From contig JBBDLF010000037.1 of the NCBI GenBank assembly GCA_040879025.1, positions 124,001 to 188,000 of the forward strand: DNA of 64,000 nucleotides, given 5' to 3'. The notes below the pieces were generated by a model. It had not been told where the DNA came from. It did not search any database and saw nothing but the letters and a program-made list of their open reading frames with translations. Of this stretch, positions 15,820 to 25,139 are shown piece after piece; positions within the stretch are counted from its first letter, which is position 1, and every line of letters starts with the position of its first letter. The stretch is from JBBDLF01 sp040879025 (GTDB taxonomy: Bacteria > Pseudomonadota > Gammaproteobacteria > Pseudomonadales > Pseudohongiellaceae). A program made the translations under genes and the position numbers.

Positions 15820-15848
15820 TTGGTTAATCCGAGGCAAGCACTTATAAT
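15820..15848 (+). promoter_or_regulatory. Promoter of the Crp/Fnr-family gene
   Basis: A perfect TATAAT (15843-15848) is preceded 17 bases upstream by a weak -35, TTGGTT (15820-15825). The start is expected near 15855, giving a leader of about 46 bases. Site B lies just upstream, suggesting autoregulation. Confidence 0.6.
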
Positions 15849-15900
15849 GCCGGGGCATCAGCGTTTGAGCTGACCGCACCGAAGCCGGGATTAGACATTC

Positions 15901-16602
15901 ATGGTGGTAACCCCAGAGCTGTTAAGTGCCTTTCCCATTCTCAAACCCCTGCCGCAGGCTGTTCTGGCTGATGTTGCCCGGGAGTCCCTGCTGTGCAAGT
16001 TCGCCCGAAGGGGAATCGTACTGAATGCCGGGCAGCGGGAAGAGCATATTTGCTTTCTTTTTGAAGGGCGTCTTCAGGGTGTGGATTTTACTATCGACGG
16101 TCGCGAAGTGGGGCTTTATTTTGTCGAACCGGGAGACTTTTGTGGCGAACTCGGTCTCTTCGACGGTGGAGCACAACCGGAATATGTGATCGCGCTGACG
16201 GCGGCCGTGGTGGTGGAAGTGCCCATGGAGAGCCTGCGCGACGTCATGATGAAGAACCCCGGGGTAGTGAATGTGCTGGGCGCAAGGCTGGCCGCCAGGG
16301 TGCGACAAATGACTTATCAGCGCTCCTTGCTGGGCCTGCCGAGTATCGCCCAGAGAGTTTGCTGTCAGCTCTGGACGCTGGTGCCGAACCCCGACCACAA
16401 CGAACGGAATGAGGCGGTAATTGCGAATCCGCCCACGCATATGGAGATTGCCATTATGATCAATGTCAGCCGCGAGACCGTGACCCGGGTGTTTCAGACT
16501 TTGCAAAACCGGCAGATAGTAAAGCGAGACGGCCCGGCGCGACTGCTGGTAAACGATCTGCAGAGCCTCAGGAGCTTTGCCGAGGGGAAACAGGAACTGT
16601 GA
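15901..16602 (+). CDS. Crp/Fnr family transcriptional regulator
   Basis: 233 residues: an N-terminal cyclic-nucleotide-binding-type beta-roll with the PGDFCGELGLF phosphate-binding-cassette core (residues 77-87), a dimerisation helix, and a C-terminal winged helix. The recognition helix reads SRETVTRVFQTL (190-201) and retains the Arg, Glu and Arg that contact TGTGA in E. coli CRP (R180, E181, R185). By my alignment the cAMP-contact pair R82/S83 is Gln92/Pro93 and T127 is Met, so cAMP binding is doubtful. No FNR-type four-Cys cluster is present. It is divergent from the FecR/CHASE2 cyclase operon and upstream of the type I exporter. Targets proposed here are the two palindromes at 10520 and 15785. 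Confidence 0.88.
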   Translation: MVVTPELLSAFPILKPLPQAVLADVARESLLCKFARRGIVLNAGQREEHICFLFEGRLQGVDFTIDGREVGLYFVEPGDFCGELGLFDGGAQPEYVIALTAAVVVEVPMESLRDVMMKNPGVVNVLGARLAARVRQMTYQRSLLGLPSIAQRVCCQLWTLVPNPDHNERNEAVIANPPTHMEIAIMINVSRETVTRVFQTLQNRQIVKRDGPARLLVNDLQSLRSFAEGKQEL

Positions 16603-16768
16603 GAATTCAGTCATGCTTTCGATTGGACAGACGACGATGTACAATTCGGCATGGTTGTCGGCCGGGGTTGAAAAGCCCCCGTGTGTCCCTCATCTTTGCC
16701 GTCTGATTCTCGCATAACGCCCATCACCAAACCGGACGCAGGCCCAGGCCCGCAGAATTTGTATTTGC

Positions 16769-18514
16769 ATGAATAACAAAAAATCCACAACCCGTTATCC
16801 TGAATTGGCCGAAGCCCTCAAGGCGGTCAAGCAATACTTTATCTATGCCGGAGTGTTCAGTGCCGCGGTAAACATGTTGATGCTGGTGCCCATCATCTAC
16901 ATGTTGCAGGTGTACGACCGCGTGATTTCCAGCGGCAGCCTGTCCACGCTGACAATGCTGTCACTGTTGCTGGTGTTTTTACTGATGGCGATGGGTGGAT
17001 TCGAGTGGGTGCGCTCGATGATTCTCATCAGTGCCAGCAACAAGATCGAAAAGGGCCTGCGCGGCCGGGTTTTTGATGCCACGTTCAAACATGCGTTGTT
17101 GACCGGCGGAAGCAATAACAGCTCCCAGGGCAACAGCGACCTGTCAAGTCTGCGGCAGTTTCTGACCGGCAACGGCCTGTTTGCCTTCTTCGACGCCCCC
17201 TGGTTTCCGATTTACGTGGCCATCATGTTCATGTTCCACCCGTGGTTTGGCGTAGTGGCGATCATTGCAGGCATCATTATGCTGGCGCTGGCATTTGCCA
17301 ATGAAATGGTCACCAATAAAAAACTCAAGGATGCCAACTCGCAGGCTCACCGCGTGACCAACCAGATCAACGGCAGCCTGCGTAACGCGGAAGTGATCGC
17401 GGCGATGGGGATGGGCGAAGACATTCGCCGGCGCCAGGAAAAACGCTCCGACGAGGTATTGAAACTGCAGACCGAAGCGAGCAGATCCGCTGGAATATTG
17501 ACCAGCGTGTCAAAAACTTTCCGCATCACCGTACAGTCCCTGATTCTCGGTTTGGGCGCCTTTCTGGCACTCCGGCAGGAGATCTCTCCCGGCATGATGA
17601 TCGCCGGATCACTGTTGCTCGGCCGTGCGCTGGCGCCGATCGATCTGCTGGTGGGTACGTGGAAGGGTTTTTCGGTGGCGCGAGCACAATACGAGCGCCT
17701 GGGCGAACTGCTGGAGAATATTCCGCCCGACGAAGAGACCATGAGTTTGCCCCCGCCCGAGGGAAACCTGAGCGTGGAACAATTGTTTGTGACGCCGCCG
17801 GGAGCACGAGGAGCCGTGGTGCGGAGCGTGTCAATGGACATTCCCGCGGGCAGCGCATTGGGCATTGTGGGTCCCAGCGCGTCCGGCAAGTCCAGTCTGG
17901 CGCGCGCCTTGCTGGGAATCTGGCCGGCATCCAGCGGCAAGGTGCGTCTCGACGGTGCCGACATCGCGGCGTGGAACCGTACCGAACTGGGACCTTATAT
18001 TGGCTATCTGCCCCAGGACATCGAATTGTTTGACGGTACTATTTCGGAGAATATCTGCCGCTTTGGTGAGCCGGACGCCGAGAAGATCGTTGCCGCTGCA
18101 AAGCTCGCCGGTGTGCATGAACTGATTTTGCGTTTGCCACAGGGATACGACACGGTGATCGGCAGCGCCGGTGGTATCCTTTCCGGCGGTCAGCGTCAGC
18201 GCATTGGATTGGCGCGATCAGTATACGACAACCCGAAAATTCTGGTGTTGGACGAACCCAACTCCAACCTGGACGATCAGGGCGAGAAAGAGCTGGTGGC
18301 CGCGATCAAACGGATCAAGTCATTGGGATGCACAGTGATTGTGATCACTCATCGCATGATGGTGCTGCAAAGCGTCGACCGGATTCTGGTGATGAAGGAA
18401 GGCGCGGCGGTCAGCCTCGGTCCCAAGGATCAGATACTCGCAAGCCTGATGGGACATCCCGATACCCGCCGACCTGCCATGGGCAAAGCGGTCGGCAACG
18501 ACAATGCCGCCTGA
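16769..18514 (+). CDS. Type I secretion ABC transporter (permease/ATPase)
   Basis: A 581-residue fused transporter of the PrtD/RsaD class. An N-terminal membrane domain with several hydrophobic helices (about 25-300) has no C39 peptidase. The ATPase has Walker A GPSASGKSS (about 367-375), the signature LSGGQRQRIGLAR (about 471) and Walker B ILVLDEPNSNLD (about 490). Length and architecture fit exporters of RTX proteins and S-layer proteins with a C-terminal uncleaved signal. It is followed by its adaptor and outer-membrane channel, and the only visible substrate candidate is the S-layer-like protein at 7410-10412. No clear Shine-Dalgarno precedes the ATG. The 166-base gap upstream contains no palindrome of the site A type. 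Confidence 0.92.
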   Translation: MNNKKSTTRYPELAEALKAVKQYFIYAGVFSAAVNMLMLVPIIYMLQVYDRVISSGSLSTLTMLSLLLVFLLMAMGGFEWVRSMILISASNKIEKGLRGRVFDATFKHALLTGGSNNSSQGNSDLSSLRQFLTGNGLFAFFDAPWFPIYVAIMFMFHPWFGVVAIIAGIIMLALAFANEMVTNKKLKDANSQAHRVTNQINGSLRNAEVIAAMGMGEDIRRRQEKRSDEVLKLQTEASRSAGILTSVSKTFRITVQSLILGLGAFLALRQEISPGMMIAGSLLLGRALAPIDLLVGTWKGFSVARAQYERLGELLENIPPDEETMSLPPPEGNLSVEQLFVTPPGARGAVVRSVSMDIPAGSALGIVGPSASGKSSLARALLGIWPASSGKVRLDGADIAAWNRTELGPYIGYLPQDIELFDGTISENICRFGEPDAEKIVAAAKLAGVHELILRLPQGYDTVIGSAGGILSGGQRQRIGLARSVYDNPKILVLDEPNSNLDDQGEKELVAAIKRIKSLGCTVIVITHRMMVLQSVDRILVMKEGAAVSLGPKDQILASLMGHPDTRRPAMGKAVGNDNAA

Positions 18515-18568
18515 ACCTGGTGATCGGCAAGCGACAAGCTGCCGGTCCCGAAACCTGGAAACGACTTT

Positions 18569-19924
18569 GTGACAAACGAACAGGATAATAGCGCCGACGC
18601 GGAAGCCGGAATGGTGGACGCCGAAACCTCAGATGAGGCTACAGTTGAAACCACGATGGATGGGCCGCGGCGCGTCGGGCTGTTTCTGTTTTTTCTGGTA
18701 TTCGGCGTGTTTGGCCTCTGGGCGGGTTTCGCTCCCATTGACGGCGCCGCGCATGCGCCGGGCGAAGTCACAGTCAGATCCTATTCCAAAGTGATCCAGC
18801 ATCTTGAAGGCGGTATTATCTCGGAAATACTGGTCCAGAATGGGGACTCGGTTACCGCGGGTCAGCCGTTGCTGGTGCTTGACGATACGCAGTCACTGGC
18901 CCAACTGGAAATAGCCAACTCGCAGTTTGCCGCGCTGAAAGCCATGGAAACACGGTTGATCGCCGAGCGCGACAACCTCGAACAGGTGCATTATCCGGAG
19001 GGCCTGTATTCCAGCGAGTTGAACGCGGTGGCGGAAATGGAAGCACAGAATCAGATTTTTCGTGCACGCAAGGCCGCCCGCGAAGGCAGCATCGAAGTGC
19101 TTGAACAACGTATCGAACAACTGCAGTCCCGCGCGGTGGGACTTAGAGCGCTGAAAGACAGCAAGGAAGTACTCGCCGCCTCCTTCGCGGAAGAGCTTGA
19201 TGACGTAAGAGCCTTACTCAATGACGGCTTTTCGGACAAACTGCGACTTCGTGAACTTGAGCGAAGCCACGCGATGTTGCTGGGAGAAGCGGCGGAACTG
19301 ACCGCGAGTATCTCTTCCACTGAAATTCAGATCGGCGAAACCCGGCTGGAAATTCTGCAACAGGACAAGGAATTCCAGAACGAGGTGGTCAACCAGCTAA
19401 GTGAAGCGCAATCCCGACTGAAAGATGTGAACGAACGCATCAGAGCGCTGAAGGACGTTGTCAGCCGCACCGTGGTCAGAGCGCCCGAGGCCGGCATTGT
19501 GGTGGGGATGCAGGTGCACACGGTAGGTGGCGTGGCCCCACCACGTACCACCATTGCGGAAATTGTTCCGCAAACCGACGATATGATTCTTGAAGCGAGA
19601 GTGTCCCCGTTGGACATCGACCGGGTGACGGAAGGACAGGAGGCGACGATTCGTTTCTCCAGCTTCAGCCGCACTTCGGTTCCGACCATCTATGGCACCG
19701 TGATGAATATTTCCGCCGACAGTCTGATGGATGAAAGCACGGGAATTTCATATTATCTCGCGCGTATAGAGGTGACGCCGCAGGGCGTCTCGGATTTGCA
19801 AGACATGGTGCTGATGCCCGGCATGCCCGCCGACGTTTTCATCGCCACCGGTTCACGAACTTTCCTGCAATACTTGCTGAAGCCGCTGACCAATACGATG
19901 GCGCGCAGCTTTATCGAAGACTGA
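18569..19924 (+). CDS. HlyD-family periplasmic adaptor of type I secretion
   Basis: 451 residues. A short acidic cytoplasmic tail precedes one TM helix (about 37-54), then a biotinyl-lipoyl half motif (VIQHLEGGIISEILVQNGD), a long alpha-helical hairpin (about 110-300), the second lipoyl half (VRAPEAGIVVGMQVHTVGG) and a beta-barrel domain. This is the PrtE/RsaE-type membrane fusion protein that links the inner-membrane ABC transporter to TolC. The start is GTG at 18569; an ATG at 18611 is possible. It lies 54 bases after the ABC gene and 1 base before the TolC gene, so the three form an operon. Confidence 0.92.
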   Translation: MTNEQDNSADAEAGMVDAETSDEATVETTMDGPRRVGLFLFFLVFGVFGLWAGFAPIDGAAHAPGEVTVRSYSKVIQHLEGGIISEILVQNGDSVTAGQPLLVLDDTQSLAQLEIANSQFAALKAMETRLIAERDNLEQVHYPEGLYSSELNAVAEMEAQNQIFRARKAAREGSIEVLEQRIEQLQSRAVGLRALKDSKEVLAASFAEELDDVRALLNDGFSDKLRLRELERSHAMLLGEAAELTASISSTEIQIGETRLEILQQDKEFQNEVVNQLSEAQSRLKDVNERIRALKDVVSRTVVRAPEAGIVVGMQVHTVGGVAPPRTTIAEIVPQTDDMILEARVSPLDIDRVTEGQEATIRFSSFSRTSVPTIYGTVMNISADSLMDESTGISYYLARIEVTPQGVSDLQDMVLMPGMPADVFIATGSRTFLQYLLKPLTNTMARSFIED

Positions 19925-19925
19925 T

Positions 19926-21296
19926 ATGAAGAAATTTACCCTAACGTCGCTTCTCGGGTTCAGTCTTGCCTGTCTCTGGCTTTCACCGGCATTCAGTGCC
20001 GATGCGTCATCCGGTGACGCCATGTCCGGCTCCGAACGCAGCGGTGATACGCTGGAAGATTTTTTCACCGCGGCAATTGATTACAGCCCCCGTCTGCGCA
20101 TCGCCGCCGAGGGGGTCGACATCGGCTCCGCCCGGGTCAGCGCCGCCAACGGACGCCTGCTTCCGCAGGTGAATGCCAATGCCAGCGTTTACGAGAATAC
20201 CAGGGATGAGCAGAACCTGGCGGAGGAACAGGAATATCAGGGCGAACGCTATTCACTGCAACTGAACCAGGTGTTGTTCAACTGGTCGGCGTTTGCCGTC
20301 CGCAACCAGGCCTATCTGCTGGAAGACCAGCTTGAGGCGGAGTATTTTGGTGAACTGGCCTGGCTGCTGACGGACGTGGCGGACAAATACTTCAACGTAC
20401 TGCAGGCATCCGATGCGGTGGAGTCGAGTCTGTCGGAACAGGAGGCGGTGACCACCCAACTGGAACTGATTCAAAGTTATTACGACCGCCAGTTGGTGCA
20501 GATTACCGATCTGTACGAGGCACAGGCACGGGTCGCTGCGGTGCGCGCCGAACTGCTGGACCTGCAAAACCAGCTTGCGCTAAGCCGCGAAGCCCTGCGT
20601 TCCATTACCGGCGTGTCTCCGGGACCGCTGTACCAACTCAGTGAAGATGTCGACATTCCGGCAATGGAAAACGGCATTGAATACTGGGTGGGGCTGGCGC
20701 GCGCGGACAATTACATTATCCGGGCACGCGAACTGGCGGTGGACGTGGCCGACGAACGCGTCTCGGAGCAGCGCGGCGCCTATATGCCGCGGGTATCCCT
20801 GATTGCGCAACAACAAAATTCCAATATCGGTTTTGAAAATGTGCAGGTGCCGAAGTCCGAAACCACCTATTTTGGCGTGGATATTTCCATCCCGCTGTTC
20901 GCCGGAGGCAGCAACCGTGCCGCGGTGAGGGAAGCGGCGAGCCAGCGCAGTATCGCTCGCTATGAGCTGTTGCAGACCCAGCTTGAAGTGAATGAAAGAA
21001 CGCGTACCGCCTATCTGCAGGTGGTCGCCAGCGAATCGCGCACCGATGCGGCACGGCAACTGGTGGAGTCGACGACACTCCGCGCCGAAGCGATGCGGCG
21101 GGGCTTTGAACTGAGCAGTGTCACCACCGTCGACGTTTTGAATGCCTTGCGCGACCAGTTTCTGGCGGAAAGGGATTTGCAACGAACACGCTATGATCAT
21201 ATTCGCCATCTTCTGGTACTGAAGCGAGAGGCCGGCACATTGACCGCGGAAGACTTGATGCAGGTTGGCGGTTGGCTGACCGCTCCCGAGAACTAG
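19926..21296 (+). CDS. TolC-family outer-membrane channel
   Basis: 456 residues with an N-terminal signal peptide ending near FSADA and two structural repeats typical of TolC: long helices with paired NQVLFNW and SIPLFAGGSNRAAV motifs, the second marking the equatorial/beta-strand transition. It provides the outer-membrane exit of the type I system (RsaF/PrtF role). It starts one base after the adaptor stop. Only four bases separate it from the next gene, an O-antigen exporter permease. Protein secretion and polysaccharide export thus appear co-transcribed. Confidence 0.92.
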   Translation: MKKFTLTSLLGFSLACLWLSPAFSADASSGDAMSGSERSGDTLEDFFTAAIDYSPRLRIAAEGVDIGSARVSAANGRLLPQVNANASVYENTRDEQNLAEEQEYQGERYSLQLNQVLFNWSAFAVRNQAYLLEDQLEAEYFGELAWLLTDVADKYFNVLQASDAVESSLSEQEAVTTQLELIQSYYDRQLVQITDLYEAQARVAAVRAELLDLQNQLALSREALRSITGVSPGPLYQLSEDVDIPAMENGIEYWVGLARADNYIIRARELAVDVADERVSEQRGAYMPRVSLIAQQQNSNIGFENVQVPKSETTYFGVDISIPLFAGGSNRAAVREAASQRSIARYELLQTQLEVNERTRTAYLQVVASESRTDAARQLVESTTLRAEAMRRGFELSSVTTVDVLNALRDQFLAERDLQRTRYDHIRHLLVLKREAGTLTAEDLMQVGGWLTAPEN

Positions 21297-21300
21297 CGGA

Positions 21301-22107
21301 ATGCTGCCTGTATTATTGCGTCAGTGGGCCGCGGCGCCGTTCTCACACTACCGGTTGTTCCATAATTTTCTGCGTCAGGACTTCGCCGGCCAATTCGCCG
21401 GGTCCGCGGCGGGATTTCTTTGGGTGTTCGTCACCCCGGTCGTTCATATTCTGATTTACTCCTTTGTGTTCCGCTACGTGTTCAACGTACGTCCAACGGA
21501 GGAGTTCGGCCAGACCAGCTTCGTGGTTTTCATGGTGGTGGGTTATCTGCCCTGGTTTGCATTTGCCGATGCCCTCGGCAAATCGCCCGGACTGCTGCTG
21601 GAGAAAGCACCCCTTATCACCAAGGTGAAGTTTCCGGTACAGTTGATTCCCTTTGTCGGCGCGATGGTGCCGTTTATGGTTCACGGCATTGGCTTCGGAC
21701 TCCTGTTACTCTATTTGCTTTCCAGTGGTTACGGCAATGTGTACTGGATTTTTCTGCCGGCCGTTTTCTTTCTGCAGTTTCTGTTTGCGCTGGGTCTGGT
21801 GGCGATTGTTTCGTCGCTGTGCGTGTTTCTGCGTGATCTGCAGCAGGTGGTGACACTAATGGTAACCGCCTGGTTTTTTCTGACGCCGATTGTTTACCCC
21901 ATCAGCATCATCCAGGATGAAACAGTGCGACAGCTTTATTATTTCAATCCCATGCACAGCTTTGTGGACCTGTACCGGCAGATTGTGCTGGCCGGTGAAT
22001 TACCACTGCTGAACCTGCAGATCGTTGTGCCGGTATCTTTGTTGAGTTATTTTTTTGGTGGCTGGCTGTTCATGCGCATCAAACACGCGTTTGGAGATGT
22101 GCTGTAA
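21301..22107 (+). CDS. wzm: O-antigen/polysaccharide ABC exporter, permease (Wzm-like)
   Basis: 268 residues with six predicted TM helices of the ABC-2 type. An N-terminal amphipathic segment (RLFHNFLRQDFAGQF) is followed by the GSAAGFLWVFVTPV motif characteristic of Wzm/KpsM-type permeases. It exports undecaprenyl-linked O-polysaccharide across the inner membrane with the ATPase encoded next. Its stop TAA overlaps the ATG of wzt by one base, indicating translational coupling. Confidence 0.88.
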   Translation: MLPVLLRQWAAAPFSHYRLFHNFLRQDFAGQFAGSAAGFLWVFVTPVVHILIYSFVFRYVFNVRPTEEFGQTSFVVFMVVGYLPWFAFADALGKSPGLLLEKAPLITKVKFPVQLIPFVGAMVPFMVHGIGFGLLLLYLLSSGYGNVYWIFLPAVFFLQFLFALGLVAIVSSLCVFLRDLQQVVTLMVTAWFFLTPIVYPISIIQDETVRQLYYFNPMHSFVDLYRQIVLAGELPLLNLQIVVPVSLLSYFFGGWLFMRIKHAFGDVL

Positions 22108-23363
22108 TGAATGCCGAGTTGATGCAGCGAATTCAGGTGGAGAACCTGCACAAGGATTTCAGAATTTATCAGCGGCCGCAGGATCGCCTGATCGAAGCAC
22201 TTTTGCGCCGGCCACGCCATACGCTTTACCATGTTTTGTCCGACATTTCTTTCGGTGTCGTGAGCGGTCACAGCCTCGGCATCATCGGCGACAACGGTGC
22301 CGGCAAGTCAACCCTGTTGAAGCTGATGGTGGGTACGCTGCAACCGACCAGCGGCCAGATTTTTATTGAAGGCCAGGTGGCGGCGCTGCTGGAACTGGGC
22401 GCGGGCTTTCATCCGGAGTTTACCGGTCGTCGCAATATCCATCTTAACGCGGCGCTGCTCGGGGTGCCCGACAATGATATTCACGAGCTGGAACAGGGCA
22501 TTATCGACTTCTCCGAGCTGGACGAATTTATAGACCGGCCGGTAAAAACCTATTCCTCCGGCATGTATGTGCGACTCGCGTTTTCCATCGCAACAATGGT
22601 ACGCCCCGATGTGCTGATTATTGACGAGGCTCTGTCGGTCGGTGATATGGCGTTTCAGAAAAAGTGCGTGACTCGCATGAACGAGTTTCGGGAACAGCGT
22701 AAAACCATGGTGTTCTGCAGTCATTCCATGTATCACGTTCAGCAACTGTGCGATAACGCCATCTGGATCGACAAAGGACGAATCAGGGAAATGGGAGAAA
22801 GCGAAAAGATTGTCGGGCTTTACGAGGACTACTGCAACAGCAAACGCACCTATCATAGTATTGTCGAGGATATCGCCGACGGCAAAACGCCGGCCGCCAA
22901 ACCGGCAATCAAGGAATGCCGGATTGTCTCATTTACGGTGAAGGATGAGTCAGGAGAAGAGGTTACCGACGTCATACCGCTCAGCGACCTTTACCTGCGC
23001 ATGGAAGTGGAAATTCTTACCGACCATTTCAACGGCAATTTCGGTTTTGCCTTCATGAACTCAACCGATGAAGTGATGGCCTCGTTTCTCACCACCAACA
23101 GGAAAGACGTCGACAAGGGCCCATTCAAAGAGGGCGACAGGCTTGTCGTTTCGGCGACCATAGCAAGTATCGCGATGCGTGTCGGCCAGTTTTATATTCT
23201 AAGCGGAATTGCTGATCACAGCGGTCTGCTCTGGCAGGAAACGAAGCCCAGCAAGCCGATGCAGATAAAGGTTAACCGGGGAGTCGGTTCCTATACGATG
23301 AAGTCGGACTGGAATGTGCAGCGAGAGAAGCCTGAGAGCACCAGGCAGGCATCCCGGGCCTGA
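22107..23363 (+). CDS. wzt: O-antigen ABC exporter ATPase with carbohydrate-binding domain (Wzt-like)
   Basis: 418 residues. The ATPase half has Walker A GDNGAGKST (about 61-69), the signature YSSGMYVRLAFS (about 148) and Walker B VLIIDEALSVGD, as in Wzt/TagH-type transporters. The C-terminal 150 residues (from about 270) form a beta-rich Wzt_C-type domain, which in characterised O9a systems recognises the modified non-reducing end of the O-chain. Its presence predicts a capped O-polysaccharide; the nearby methyltransferase or sulfotransferase might supply a cap, but this is speculation. It ends 4 bases before the convergent gspK. Confidence 0.9.
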   Translation: MNAELMQRIQVENLHKDFRIYQRPQDRLIEALLRRPRHTLYHVLSDISFGVVSGHSLGIIGDNGAGKSTLLKLMVGTLQPTSGQIFIEGQVAALLELGAGFHPEFTGRRNIHLNAALLGVPDNDIHELEQGIIDFSELDEFIDRPVKTYSSGMYVRLAFSIATMVRPDVLIIDEALSVGDMAFQKKCVTRMNEFREQRKTMVFCSHSMYHVQQLCDNAIWIDKGRIREMGESEKIVGLYEDYCNSKRTYHSIVEDIADGKTPAAKPAIKECRIVSFTVKDESGEEVTDVIPLSDLYLRMEVEILTDHFNGNFGFAFMNSTDEVMASFLTTNRKDVDKGPFKEGDRLVVSATIASIAMRVGQFYILSGIADHSGLLWQETKPSKPMQIKVNRGVGSYTMKSDWNVQREKPESTRQASRA

Positions 23364-23367
23364 GGCG

Positions 23368-24447
23368 TCAGTTCGGCAACACAATATTATATTCATCCAC
23401 CCGCGCCGGCGCCGTGTCCGGCAATTGGCCGTAGGGGTTTACCTGCAACACGCGCGGTAACTGATTTATATTCCGCACCTCCACTATTTTCATATAAGCC
23501 TGTGTGACCGGGTCCGTCCGCGGCTCACCTTCATCAGCCGGTTCGTCGTCACTCTGAGCGGTGATCTCGGGATAGACAAAGATTGAATACACATTGGAGG
23601 TGTTGTTTCCGATCCAGCGCGACAATTCCACCAGGTTTTCCGTCGGGATAACCAGACCCACCTCGAAGCGGTTATCGATATCTTCTGTTTCGCGGAAGGC
23701 GATAAGGGTTTCTATCAGTTCATCGTTCAGCCCGGGCAGCAGCTGCATCGCCTCACGCGTGGCGAGATTCAGATTGACACTGGCCTGGGACCCGTAAACG
23801 GTAAAAGCGGCGTCCAGATTGACGCCCTCGAACAGTTCGGCGAATCCGCGTATGTGCAGAATCTCGTCCACGGAATCCAGTTCGAGATTGTTGCGGGGGC
23901 TGTAACCGGGATCCAGAGACTGATAATACTGGCTTTCCGCGCCGTCGAGCCCCTGCAGGTCATTGAGATCGGTCCAGTCGGTCCACGCGGAAAGCAGGCG
24001 CTGTACTTCATTGGGATCGGGGTTTTCGCCCAGGCGATGTTCAATCAGCGCCTGCATATTGCGCCGCGAGATGCGATGCAGACTGATTTTGCCTGAATGG
24101 TCGTAAATTCGCACCTGCATATCTTCGCGCGACGGATAGTTCAGGCTCAACGGTTGGCCGTTAAACCGGTAGGCGGGAGTGCGCAGTTCGCCGTCGTCGG
24201 TTATCTCCATCTGCTCGCCCACCGGCCTGGGCATGCGTTCCATCATCAGTTCCGCTTCGGCCAGGTTTACCGCCGCCTGCACCGCGGCCCAGTCGTTCGC
24301 TGCCACCTGATTATGAAAAGCGGTTCGGGCCTGCAGGCGCACCTTGCTGGCCATGGTGGTGACGAGTATCGTCAGCAGCACCGAGGTCCAGAGAACGATG
24401 ATTATGACCGAGCCGCGGTGTCGCACTACAGGTTTTAGCATTTTCAT
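23368..24447 (-). CDS. gspK: T2SS minor pseudopilin GspK
   Basis: 359 residues with a type III prepilin signal (HRGSVIIIVLW; cleavage after Gly12) and a hydrophobic helix. As usual for GspK the mature protein lacks Glu at position +5. A large periplasmic alpha domain follows, including NLNLATREAMQLLPGL, a helix-hairpin-helix-like stretch found in GspK. It forms the tip complex with GspI and GspJ. The ATG overlaps the gspJ stop (ATGA). It is the last gene of the operon. Confidence 0.92.
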   Translation of the reverse strand: MKMLKPVVRHRGSVIIIVLWTSVLLTILVTTMASKVRLQARTAFHNQVAANDWAAVQAAVNLAEAELMMERMPRPVGEQMEITDDGELRTPAYRFNGQPLSLNYPSREDMQVRIYDHSGKISLHRISRRNMQALIEHRLGENPDPNEVQRLLSAWTDWTDLNDLQGLDGAESQYYQSLDPGYSPRNNLELDSVDEILHIRGFAELFEGVNLDAAFTVYGSQASVNLNLATREAMQLLPGLNDELIETLIAFRETEDIDNRFEVGLVIPTENLVELSRWIGNNTSNVYSIFVYPEITAQSDDEPADEGEPRTDPVTQAYMKIVEVRNINQLPRVLQVNPYGQLPDTAPARVDEYNIVLPN

Positions 24448-25139
24448 AATGATGTCTGCTGCATGACGTTGGGTCGGATGCTGCGATGCTGGTTGGCCTG
24501 AATTCTGGCGACGATTTCCAGAGGTTCGAGTTGATCGTCAAATCCATCGAGAGGCGTGAAATTGACGTACACCGCCAGGGGCAGGCTGAGAAACTCGTCG
24601 CCTTGCCAGTCGTCGCGCCACTCCTTGCTGCCGTCGAGTTCCGCGTAAAGATAGCGGAATTCCGCGGTGTAGTCGGGAAGGATCAACACCGCCTCGGCCG
24701 CTTCCAGTCGCTCGACGGGATCGTCGCTGAATGCCGGCGCCAGTTTCAGATAAACCCCGTCTTCACCGTTGTACAGTTGCCAGGCCATCAGTCCCGCGCT
24801 GCGCTGGGGGGACACGCTCGAGACGAAGCCGAGCCGGCTGTCTTCTCCTTCGAAATAAATCCGCCGGCTGAGCGATTCCACGTCCGTGTAGCTGTGGGGA
24901 AAAGCGCCCACCAGTGCGCGTTCGACTTGCAATACGGCCAATGCGCCATCCAGGCTGGCGTCCAGCCGGCCGGAATTGCGGTTCCAGTCCTCGGTGACGA
25001 CAAAGACACCGGAACTGAGCAGGCCCAGCAACATGGCAGTGAGGGCCAGCGCCAGTATGATTTCGATCAGCGTGAAGCCGCGGGCCACCGGTGTGCGCTT
25101 GACACGTCGACCGCGTTGTAATCCATTGCAGGTTTTCAC
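24444..25139 (-). CDS. gspJ: T2SS minor pseudopilin GspJ
   Basis: 231 residues with prepilin signal RGFTLIEIILALALTAM (Glu at +5) and a beta-rich C-terminal domain. It starts with GTG overlapping the gspI stop by four bases. It is part of the I-J-K pseudopilus tip. Confidence 0.9.
   Translation of the reverse strand: MKTCNGLQRGRRVKRTPVARGFTLIEIILALALTAMLLGLLSSGVFVVTEDWNRNSGRLDASLDGALAVLQVERALVGAFPHSYTDVESLSRRIYFEGEDSRLGFVSSVSPQRSAGLMAWQLYNGEDGVYLKLAPAFSDDPVERLEAAEAVLILPDYTAEFRYLYAELDGSKEWRDDWQGDEFLSLPLAVYVNFTPLDGFDDQLEPLEIVARIQANQHRSIRPNVMQQTSL

Noticed and set aside
16598..16618. TGTGA half-site after the Crp/Fnr gene as a third operator for the type I exporter
   Set aside because: The second arm reads AGTCA at 6-base spacing and does not match TCACA; the half-site is also the gene's own stop codon context.
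15922..16644. 240-residue minus-strand frame over the Crp/Fnr gene
   Set aside because: Antisense shadow of a gene with clear HTH and cyclic-nucleotide-fold motifs.
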